From: JAICMB01 sp035295125
Lineage (GTDB): Bacteria; Acidobacteriota; Terriglobia; Bryobacterales; Bryobacteraceae
Assembly (NCBI GenBank): GCA_035295125.1
Contig: DATGJP010000121.1
Location: 1-64,000, forward strand
Length of the DNA: 64,000 bases
Reading direction: 5' to 3'
Made by a program: the position numbers and the translations under genes. Below the pieces are notes generated by a model. That model made no database searches. It saw nothing but the letters and a program-made list of their open reading frames with translations, and had not been told where the DNA came from. Of this stretch, positions 17,250-24,297 are shown piece by piece. The stretch's first letter is position 1. Each line of letters starts with the position of its first letter.

Positions 17250-18125
17250 ATGCGCGAACTACACGGCGTCATCTGCTCTGGCCGCAGGGACTTGAGTCTC
17301 AAGCAAAGAGCGCTTCTTTTCGACAAGTTCCATCTCTGGCAGCTAGATGGTGATGACCCTCACACGCCGGACTTTGAAACCGAGCTCGATTTTCTGCGAG
17401 CCCGCCAAGTTGTTTACGATGTTCCGCCGTTCGACCCCAAACACTTTGCTGAATCCCTAAGTCGAGAGGATCTCCACAAAGGCTTCGAACTGGTAGTTTC
17501 CTTGGAGCCGACGATTGAACGAGAAGCAGCGGCCCAATTAACCATTAGCTCTACCAGAGACCTCTTCACCCGCTACCTGATCAAAGCGACCGTGCCGCCT
17601 CCGAACGCCGACATCACTGCAATATGCGAGCTTCCGTTGCCGCAGGGCGAAGCATCTTCTCAAGCCTGCGACGTCATTGCCATTGGACTCAGCACATTGC
17701 CGGTTCCCGATGACTCATGCGCCTGGGACGACCTCCTTCACTTCAAAGCCGAGACGCACGATAAACAATGGGGATTTCGCCGGTTCTTGGACACCTTGGC
17801 TAGCAAGAATCAGACCGAAGCTGAAATCCGTGACGATATCGAATGGTCGCTCAACGAATACACGAAGGCGATGAACTTGCACAAGCTAAAGACCTCCAAC
17901 AGCTTCATCGATGTCTTCGTTATCAGTCCGCTTGAGATCATCGAAGACTTGGTGAAAATTAACTGGTCCAAGATCGCCAAGGGTGCGCTTCAGGTCAAAA
18001 AACGGAAGGTCGCACTTCTCGAAGCCGAGATGAAGGCTCCGGGTCGAGAGTGCGCTTATGTGTTCGATGCTAGGAAGAAATTTGGGAACTCCGGTTTGAT
18101 CCTAGGACCGGGCTTCCAGCAATAG
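17250..18125 (+). CDS. Unknown 291-residue cargo protein
   Basis: Not recognised. A soluble protein without signal peptide. The start reads CSGRRDLSLKQRALLFDKFHLWQL. The middle is acidic with a KQWGFRRFLDTLASKNQTEAEIRDDIEWSLNEY helix-rich stretch. A more hydrophobic part near 225-250 (FIDVFVISPLEIIEDLVKINWSKIAKGAL) resembles the C-terminal helical pattern seen in several island-borne proteins of unknown function. It is the largest intact cargo gene of the element and has a GATAAT box about 12 bases before the ATG. A defence role would fit the setting but nothing in the sequence proves it. Confidence 0.7.
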   Translation: MRELHGVICSGRRDLSLKQRALLFDKFHLWQLDGDDPHTPDFETELDFLRARQVVYDVPPFDPKHFAESLSREDLHKGFELVVSLEPTIEREAAAQLTISSTRDLFTRYLIKATVPPPNADITAICELPLPQGEASSQACDVIAIGLSTLPVPDDSCAWDDLLHFKAETHDKQWGFRRFLDTLASKNQTEAEIRDDIEWSLNEYTKAMNLHKLKTSNSFIDVFVISPLEIIEDLVKINWSKIAKGALQVKKRKVALLEAEMKAPGRECAYVFDARKKFGNSGLILGPGFQQ

Positions 18126-18138
18126 AAAGTTCGGTAAT

Positions 18139-18537
18139 TCAACGTCGTTCGCAGAGCGCGCCGATAGCTGCACTGCCGAACAAAGCCACCGCTACAAACG
18201 CGCAAACGCCACGCCAATTGGTACTCGGTACATCCGGAGGAGATATAGGCCTAGGAACGAAGTCCAAGTCCATCAAACTCTGTCCAGCTTGCTGCCGGTT
18301 ATACATAACCGTCATGGCCCAATGGAAACCGCCCTCGTCCAGTCCCGCAGGGAGCGTCACTCGAAAAGGAACATCTGGCATCGGCCAATCTAATTTCAGC
18401 GCGTCAGGCGTGTCTGCCACCAGCATCCCGGCAAGGCAGACTGCACCGTCGTTGCGAATCCAATGACTCCGAACCTCCACCCGGTGCAACTTATTGCTCC
18501 ACATTCGATTTACGTATTCGAGTGTATTAAGTACCAT
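18139..18537 (-). CDS. Unknown protein with C-terminal membrane anchor
   Basis: 132 residues. It has no signal peptide but ends with a single hydrophobic segment GVCAFVAVALFGSAAIGAL followed by CERR, as in tail-anchored proteins. The soluble part (VEVRSHWIRNDGAVCLAGMLVAD) has no family I recognise. AAGAGGTAAGGG lies just upstream of the ATG, supporting a real start. It converges with the 291-residue cargo gene, 13 bases between stops. Confidence 0.55.
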   Translation of the reverse strand: MVLNTLEYVNRMWSNKLHRVEVRSHWIRNDGAVCLAGMLVADTPDALKLDWPMPDVPFRVTLPAGLDEGGFHWAMTVMYNRQQAGQSLMDLDFVPRPISPPDVPSTNWRGVCAFVAVALFGSAAIGALCERR

Positions 18538-18570
18538 CTGACCCTTACCTCTTAATCATTTTATCATCGA

Positions 18571-19190
18571 TTAAAACGGCCTGAATTGAAGTTGGATCGT
18601 ATCGGCGGAAGTTGTGCTCCCGGAAATCGTAAAGCTGGTAGTCGTAATGGCGGTCGGCAACATAGCCGCGGGTGTCGTCAGATCCGATGCAGATACGGTG
18701 TAGCCGTGGGGAGCAACGATATGCGTTGTTCCATTCGGAGTAACAGTCACCGTGCACGTTCCCGTCGTGCCAGAGGTAAACGTACCGTTGTCACTGCCGG
18801 CCGCGCCTGTAGCCGAACACCCGGAAATCGTAAAAGCAGGCTGCGTTCCGTTGTCCCAGACAATTCCGTTCACTGTGCCGACGATATCGTAAGCTGCGGT
18901 CGTGTTCCCGTAGATCTGATTGTGCGCGATGACCGCGTTACTCAGGGTGTCGCTGGAGCCAACACCAATCGCATAGGCCTGATAGCCAGCGCCGTCGTCA
19001 TAGATCGAATTGTTCGTTATGTCGATATTCGAGACGCTCGCTGAAAACTGCATGCCGGCATCCGTGAAGCCAGTTCCTGCAGTGTGGCCATTGTCAAAAA
19101 ATACATTGTTCTTGATGTGTAGATTGTTAATGGTGAAGGCACCAATCGAGCACGTGAAGAAGCCACCGAAGCCACAGTATCCACCTATTG
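18571..19190 (-). pseudogene. C-terminal part of a right-handed beta-helix protein
   Basis: Repeated rungs are visible: INNLHIKNNVFFDNGH, NIDITNNSIYDDG and NAVIAHNQIYGNT. They follow the N-x-I-x-x-N-x-I-x-x-N pattern of parallel beta-helix (pectate-lyase-like) proteins. A Thr/Gly/Ser-rich tail (TGTCTVTVTPNGTTHIVAPHG) follows. There is no signal peptide or N-terminal capping region: the sequence upstream of about 19190 belongs to a different gene on the other strand. I read it as the 3' remnant of a larger secreted or phage-tail-like protein cut by a rearrangement. Confidence 0.6.
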
Positions 19191-19775
19191 CGAGCCTATA
19201 GCGTATTTCATGCCAGCCAGGTCGAAGGCTTGCCGCCCTACACGCCGCCATCTGTCGAGGAAGCGCCGTGGACGCGGCCAGACGCCGTGCAGAAGATTAT
19301 AGAAAATTGCGGGGTTCCGTTCCGCGTAGGAGGAGACAAGCCCTTCTATTCTCCGACCGGCGACTTCATTCAGATGCCGCCCGATGTTGCGTTTCCACGA
19401 CCGGAGTACTTTAGCGCGACCGCCGTTCACGAAATTGGGCATTCCACTGGCCACGAAAGCAGAATGAAGCGCGATCTCACTGGAAGATTTGGCTCAGAAA
19501 AGTACGCCATGGAAGAGGCCCGCGTCGAGATGGCGGCGGCGATGGTGTGTAATACGCTTGGTCTGCCCACGGATTTCGTTAATCATGCGGCATACATCCA
19601 GACGTGGCTTATGAAGCTCAAGGATGACCGGTGGGAGTTGTTCAGGGCTACTGCTGATGCGCAGCGCATATGCGATTGGGTGTTAGGGTATCACCCTGAT
19701 TTTCAGGTGAGGATTGAGGCACCAGACAGGCCCCACATCGAGGGGATGGATATCGATACCCGACCAATGATCTAA
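19188..19775 (+). pseudogene. ArdC-type antirestriction protein, N-terminal domain missing
   Basis: About 195 residues match the C-terminal zincin-like metallopeptidase half of ArdC/DUF1738 proteins. LRAYSVFHASQVEGLP is the linker normally found in the middle of the protein. The zinc motif is AVHEIGHSTGH, with EEARVEMAAAMVC as the third-ligand helix. Full-length ArdC has an additional ssDNA-binding domain of over 100 residues before this, which is absent. A TTG at 19188 could start translation, but the cut at the same point as the opposing beta-helix gene argues for truncation. ArdC proteins protect incoming plasmid DNA from restriction. Confidence 0.75.
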
Positions 19776-20062
19776 GACCAGCAACAGCCTTCGCTGGGGC
19801 ACCGCCAGTTCGTTCCAGCTGGCACAGCAGGATGCCTATCGTTGTCTATCGGATCGAGATCGTGGAAGAGCCGGCATTCGAGAAGATACGCCTGTCTCGG
19901 AGAACTCGTTGGAATGAACCGTGCCTTACGATCATAAGGCAGGCCCTTCGGTGCTTGCCGGTATGACTGAAGCATTCCTTCCCAAACCCATCCCGGTCAA
20001 CCCCGGCCGACGTAAGCGTTGCCGCCCTTCCGCGTGAAGAGGTATACCCCTGGAGATGCCAT
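19772..20062 (-). pseudogene. GIY-YIG nuclease-like protein with internal stop
   Basis: ATG at 20062 opens MASPGVYLFTRKGGNAYVGRG. GVY and YVGR are the two GIY-YIG elements. Then comes TGA (19997-19999), after which the same frame continues to QAYLLECRLFHDLDPIDN and HPAVPAGTNWRCPSEGC, the conserved end of this family (ECxLYH, DN, HPxxPxGTNWRCP). The +1 frame over the stop reads VDRDGFGK, closer to the expected SDxDLxx segment, so two compensating indels are as likely as a nonsense change. The stop overlaps the end of the ArdC fragment by four bases. Probably a broken homing-type nuclease gene. Confidence 0.55.
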
Positions 20063-20411
20063 GGTGGTATTTTATCACCGTTACAAGCGTCTCTAGGCGA
20101 CGCGTTCAAGCTCGAACATTAGTCTACGCCGCCGCGCGTTCAATGCGGCTTAAGTTCTTCCTGAAGATTTCTCTGGAAACTCCGGCATAACCAGACACTT
20201 TCCTCGGCGGAGGCGAGCGGTACCCCCGTTGCGCTCCAGAATTCAATTCTGCTGCAATATACTCATCGAGATCGCCATGGCTACCGTATGTGGGTGCCTT
20301 GGTGACCAAGGGGGTCCATATAGGGGCCCAGTATCTCCGAAATGGTACTCCCCCAATCGATGAGCGGCCAATGATGCTGATATTCCACAGGAGAAGAAGG
20401 TTTGAAACTTT
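20063..20411. other. Gene-poor stretch inside the element
   Basis: A minus-strand frame (20477-20124) ends in a plausible-looking basic helix (GVSREIFRKNLSRIE) but overlaps the better-supported 91-residue gene and has no family match I recognise. Nothing else is seen. Confidence 0.3.
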
Positions 20412-20687
20412 ATGACACTGATTCAAGCTGAAGACTTCAGCGGCAAGGCAGTCGTCGTTGACGACAAGCATTTTCACAACTGCCGCTTCACAAAAACAAC
20501 GACGCTGATTTACGAAGGTGGAGAGTGGGCTGAAACTAGCTGCACATTCGAAGCCGGCGTTCAGCTATCGTTTAGCGGCGCAGCGGCGCGCACAATGGCT
20601 GTGATGGCTCGGTTCGGAATGATCCGTCCAGTCCCAATGCCACTTCAACCCCCAGCCGTGAGCAACCCTCCCGGCACCATACAGTAG
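20412..20687 (+). CDS. Small protein of a phage/plasmid-type unknown family
   Basis: 91 residues, soluble. FSGKAVVVDDKHFHNCRFTK, then TLIYEGGEWAETSCTFE, then LSFSGAAARTMAVMARF, resembles a widespread small family in mobile DNA. Members read as 'conserved position, fulfils a D-x-x-x-F-x-x-C-x-F strand, then FSGAAxxTxxxM'. It is a short beta-helix-like strand pattern; function unknown. GAAGG precedes the ATG by about 12 bases, and a strong terminator lies 67 bases downstream. Confidence 0.6.
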   Translation: MTLIQAEDFSGKAVVVDDKHFHNCRFTKTTTLIYEGGEWAETSCTFEAGVQLSFSGAAARTMAVMARFGMIRPVPMPLQPPAVSNPPGTIQ

Positions 20688-20717
20688 TACTTCAACCGTT
20701 TCCGGCCTAGCTCAACG

Positions 20718-21224
20718 CTAGGACGAATATCTACCCTTTCTTGCTAATTGTGGATGGCCGCAGTTTTGCGTGGACTGCGGCCATTTTTTTCGCACCAGAG
20801 CTTGCACCGCAGGCATGACGGGCTTCGAAGGGAGGGGTAGTTCGATGCGCTTCATATGAACATCCTTGTGATGTTGTCTGCAAAGCCAAAACACATCATA
20901 CGGCTTAGAGTAGTCTCAATGATGACCGTCTGCGAGAGGAGCATTGCAAATGCAGCATGGGCGCCGTTCAATCTGTCCTTTTCGAACCGCTTTAACAAAA
21001 AGACGACGGCATCGATGACGTTCAGGATACTTACGAATGGCCCTCTTGGTCCGCTGACTGGCTGCTGTTCCACCTCGATAATTGCCATTGAATTTGCCCG
21101 TCTGCGAGCATGTCTTGCTGCAAAACCGCTGGATGCCCTTCCTGATGTACCAAGCACGCGCCCAATACTCTGCGCCACAGTTTTCGCAGCTCGCCGCCAT
21201 CTTGGTTTTGTGTTTCCCCGCCAT
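20718..21224 (-). pseudogene. HNH endonuclease-like protein with in-frame TGA
   Basis: ATG at 21224. N-terminal zinc motif CENCGAEYW with RFCSKTC, then CCICNAPLADGHH, TGA (20916-20918), and in the same frame DYSKPYDVFWLCRQHHKDVH, up to TAG at 20718-20720. Together these are a complete HNH domain (CxxC, HH, DYxxP, WLCxxHH). The single stop therefore splits an otherwise intact 168-residue reading frame. Phage-type HNH homing nucleases of this kind are common in small elements. Nonsense mutation or sequencing error are the simple explanations. Confidence 0.65.
20755..20790 (+). terminator. Rho-independent terminator
   Basis: Perfect 9-bp stem TGGCCGCAG / CTGCGGCCA around an 11-base loop, followed by seven T (20784-20790). 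It ends the transcript of the 91-residue gene. The U tract is only on the plus-strand transcript side. Confidence 0.85.
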
Positions 21225-21270
21225 CGGGGCACACTAGCGGCTTGAGCGAACATATCAACATTTTCTTCCA

Positions 21271-21287
21271 GGGCAATACAGGGCAAT
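21271..21287 (+). repeat. Two GGGCAAT repeats inside the right end
   Basis: GGGCAAT starts at 21271 and 21281, ten bases apart, about 85 bases before attR. Same heptamer and same spacing as inside the left end, so these are the candidate right-arm sites of the integrase. Confidence 0.65.
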
Positions 21288-21372
21288 GAGCCGCAGCAAT
21301 CTTGGCATCTATGGCATTGTTGACAATGTGTTTTCTGTAAGTTACAGTGCTTCAAGGATAGCGGCTGTACCA

Positions 21373-21391
21373 AATCCCACCAGCCGCCCCA
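21373..21391 (+). repeat. attR
   Basis: Exact copy of the 19-base tRNA-His 3' end (AATCCCACCAGCCGCCCCA). No tRNA body precedes it, so the functional tRNA is the left copy. It marks the right border of the element. Confidence 0.88.
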
Positions 21392-21419
21392 CCACGGTTT
21401 GTGCTGTGCGTTGTGCTAA

Positions 21420-21533
21420 CAGCCCGTTCCAGAAGTCTTTGAGAGCGGCATGCGCACGCGAAACCGCCTGCGGCCACCTTTATGGCTAAACAGGTTGCGA
21501 GCCAAGGTGGGCAGGCATTCCAGCCTGCCCGGC
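21420..21533 (+). repeat. Dispersed repeat, type A copy
   Basis: Starts CAGCCCG, then AGAAGTCTTTGAGAGCGGCA, CGAAACCGCCTG, CCACCTTTATGGCT, GGTTGCGAGCCAAGG and a GCAGGC/GCCTGC palindrome. One of the most complete copies; lies just outside the element, downstream of the barrel-thioredoxin gene. Confidence 0.75.
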
Positions 21534-21575
21534 TTCTGTCCCAGGCTGCTATACCCTGCCGGCCAACGGCGACGA

Positions 21576-23327
21576 CTATCTCGGCCGCGTCTCCAGAATC
21601 CTCGGCCCTGGAGCCGCAGTCGAAGCATCCGACCCTTCCGGCGGACAGGGCGGCAGCGCTGCAGACGAGGGCGCCGGTGCTGCTGGCGCGGGGTTCAGCA
21701 CGGCATCGATCTTCTCTTCCAGGGTCTTTTCATCTCCCGGCTTATAGCCGCTCTCCCGGAACAGTACCCGTCCATTTGCATCCAGCAAGTACGTAGTAGG
21801 AGTGGATTCAATCCGATACTCCCGTTGCAGCGACTCCGCGGACGCACCGATGAGAACCGGCATGGAAAGATTCTTGACCATCTGCCAGCCCGGAATCAGA
21901 TTCACTTCGTCGGGCTGAATGTTGATCAATACCGCCGACATGCCCTTGTCCTTGTATTTGTTGTAGATCTTCTGTATTTCAGGCAGCTCGAGATTGCAGT
22001 ACGGGCATCGCGGAAAGAAGAAGCTTACCAGCGTGACTGTGTTCGCGAAATCCCGGAGCGTCTTCTTCTTGCCATCGAGAGTCCTCAGCCGGAACGGCTT
22101 GAACAATTCGGAAGTGCTCTGGTGACCCATATCCGCCGCGTCGCTGGCTGCGGGTGGGAGATGGCTGGCGAGCACGGGCGAGGCATCGTTGTCCGCCGAT
22201 CTTTCAATCCCGCTGTGCCTTCCGGGAATGCGCAACGTGTAGCCTGCCATCCAGACATAATTCGCGAACGCCGCATCGCCCTCGTGAGCGCTGTTTATTT
22301 GTTCGGCTACGCTCTTAGTACGGTCGCGGATCAGCACCTTGCCCACGCTGAATTGAATCATGTTCGCTCCACGCGTGTAGATGAAGCCCGGTGTCAGGGC
22401 GATCCCGAAGCCAGGCCTGCGGAACCCAAGGTCGTTGCCGATCAGATTGCGCGCGGGAACACCTTCGTCGCGAAGCGAGAGAGTCAGGCCAAGCCCCTTG
22501 ATGCGCGGCGCCGGATGCGATGCGCCGATCTCGATCATGTACTGATCCTGAATGGCATCGAACTGGGTCATCCCGGCAGTCGCGGCCGGCGGCCCGTTCG
22601 ACGTTCCCCCGTGAGACGTCCAGAAGTTGTGATACCCGCCCTGGGTCATGACATAATTGCCGTCGACAAACGCGATGGTGTTGCCGGCGAAGCTCTGGAA
22701 GGCCTGCCACGACATGATCATTCCCCAGGTTCCCGCGCCGGGCTGAACGGAATAATCCGGATATTGTGTCGATGTCGGAGCGCCGTAGGTGGTCGCGACA
22801 ACATTGTTCTGACGATCGTTGCCGGATGGGATCAGCAGACCCAGACCGAGTTGCGCATTGTTGAACCCCGATTTCTCGCTTCGGGGACTGCGCAGCCAGG
22901 ACTGCGCGCCGATCGAAATATCGCCAAGTCCCGATGTGTGCAACGTCGCATATTGGGCCTGCTGACGCCGGCTCGCATAAACGAACGGCAATGTTGCGTT
23001 CAGGCTAAACCGGGGCGTGAGCTGGTAGGTGAACATGATGTCGTCGAGATTGGTTTTCGACTGCACTTCGGTTCCGAGTTGGGCCCGTGAGAAGTTCTCG
23101 GTCGGACCGCTGAAATGCACGTGCGAATAAACGTGCCGAACGCCGCCCGTAACCGTCCAATCGCCGGGCTGAAGATAGCCGCCACCCTCTGCACCGTTTG
23201 ACTCCAGACCGGAGCGAGAGATCACTCAACCCTGCGCGAAAGCGACCCCGGAAGGCAACATCATACCCAGTACGAACGCGGTCCATAAGAACACGCGACG
23301 CGCACACTTCCCATTTGATCGCAGCAT
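21576..23327 (-). CDS. Outer-membrane barrel-like protein fused to a TlpA-type thioredoxin domain; in-frame TGA at codon 34
   Basis: ATG at 23327 has GAGGGG upstream and opens a good signal peptide (VFLWTAFVLGMMLPSGVAFA, cleavage near AFA-QG). Codon 34 is TGA (23226-23228). The same frame then runs 549 more codons. Residues 35-350 have alternating strands and EGGGYLQPGDWTVTGG, like transporter-type beta-barrels. Residues about 415-550 are a TlpA/AhpC-like fold with FFPRCPYCNLELPEI (CPYC redox site) and STPTTYLLDANGRV (cis-Pro). It probably acts in the envelope on thiols or heme-protein maturation. Either it restarts at the GTG after the stop without a signal peptide, is a pseudogene, or the TGA is a read error or recoded. 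Confidence 0.7.
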
Positions 23328-23410
23328 GGCAGGCCCCTCTTTTTAAACAATTCGAGAAGATTCCACAGAATAGGGAACGAGCCGAAAGAAAACAATAATG
23401 TGTTCATGCT

Positions 23411-23500
23411 AGCAGCCCGTGCCACAGTCGAAACTACTGCGCCACCTTTATGGCTCAACAGCTTGCGAGCCAAGGTGGTGCAGGCATTCAGCCGGGCATC
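23411..23500 (+). repeat. Dispersed repeat, degenerate type A copy
   Basis: CAGCCCGTG, then CGCCACCTTTATGGCTCAAC, TTGCGAGCCAAGGTGG and CAGGCATTCAGCC. The GGCGAAACCGCC core is eroded (CGAAACTACTGC). Confidence 0.65.
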
Positions 23501-23510
23501 CAGCCCCGAC

Positions 23511-23946
23511 TTCAACCACAGTCTGCTGGTGCCCCATTCGTGAGCTATTGCTCACGGCGCGCACTCAAGTCTCCGATCGAAGCAACGCTCGTCCGGTCTG
23601 CGTACTGTAGGCTCGATCGCGGCATGCAGGCTCTTAGGTTCTGGGCGACGCAATCAGCTATGCGAAACGTCTCTTGAGGTCCGCCGGGCGTCGGCAACGT
23701 TTGAGCCGGCCAGGCTGCCGAAAGCGGCCATAATATCGACGCATAACGAGTTATTGATTTGTCAAGAGATGGAACCCGGCAAACCATATCGAGCAAAGCC
23801 AGGCTCTTAACCGAAGAAAGAATGTCATATGTTCGGATTGTGGTACACTTATGAGCCATGACCCGGCTCATATGCTTCTCATTTAGGGCCGTTTCCCGGT
23901 TTCGAGTTGCGCTGGACGCTACGAATTCGCGCTAAGTGAAGGCGTT
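23511..23946. other. Gene-free stretch
   Basis: About 430 bases. A minus-strand frame (23871-23545) is open but has no protein-like pattern. Nothing else recognised; promoter for the 23947 gene presumably lies here. Confidence 0.35.
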
Positions 23947-24288
23947 ATGAAGATTCGTCAGGCTCAGGTGAATGCCTTCCAGCAAAGCGTTGAGCAGCGG
24001 TTCGTCGACAGATCTGTCGCGTTCCTACGCAACCATTTCGGCGCTGTTCTCGACACCCACAGTGACCCGCAACTGCAAGCATTGGTCCATCGAGGAATCG
24101 ACACAGCGAAGATCAATGGAGTGAATAAATCTGAGAATGTATTGCGAATCATCGTTTATTTGTTTCAATTCGGCGGCTACCTGGGAGGAACGCCGGCCCC
24201 TTGGCTCCAGCCGGTGCTGGCACGGCGCATCGATGAAGACACCAAGGTTCACCTTTTGAGTTGTTGCGCTCAGTCGCACCAGGGATAG
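23947..24288 (+). CDS. Small protein resembling partners found in effector/toxin loci
   Basis: 113 residues, no signal. MKIRQAQVNAFQQSVEQRFVDRSVAFLRNHFG begins like a family of about 110-150 residues (start I-R-x-x-Q-x-x-A/F, then a 'RFxxRxxxxLRxxFP' helix, later 'A..YGI...xDVxRYIxLMF'). That family often sits beside VgrG/PAAR or lipase-type effectors in other phyla. Here it lies nine bases before a DNase I-fold protein, in the same operon. A chaperone, adaptor or immunity role for the neighbour is possible but not shown. Confidence 0.6.
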   Translation: MKIRQAQVNAFQQSVEQRFVDRSVAFLRNHFGAVLDTHSDPQLQALVHRGIDTAKINGVNKSENVLRIIVYLFQFGGYLGGTPAPWLQPVLARRIDEDTKVHLLSCCAQSHQG

Positions 24289-24297
24289 GAGATATCC

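Larger units (their letters stand above)
15713..21391 (+). mobile_element. Integrative element inserted at tRNA-His
   Basis: A 5.7-kb segment bounded by identical 19-base copies of the tRNA-His 3' end. It contains a tyrosine integrase directly inside the left end, GGGCAAT repeats near both ends, mobile-DNA families (ArdC-type, GIY-YIG, HNH) and proteins with no link to the flanking metabolism. Its base composition looks lower in GC than the surroundings by eye (not counted). Because several cargo genes are broken and no replication or transfer gene is seen, it is probably a degraded genomic island, not an active conjugative element. No excisionase was recognised. Confidence 0.85.

Noticed and set aside
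21450..23090. 546-residue open frame on the plus strand
   Set aside because: Lies wholly opposite the barrel-thioredoxin gene, is Arg-rich with no family motif and reads into a dispersed repeat. A shadow frame of high-GC DNA.
19997..23228. TGA read as a sense codon across the window
   Set aside because: fabG, aguB, aguA, groEL-neighbour and sigma genes here end at TGA where family lengths end, so TGA is a normal stop. Only the case at 23226 has a feature (hairpin) worth a separate note.
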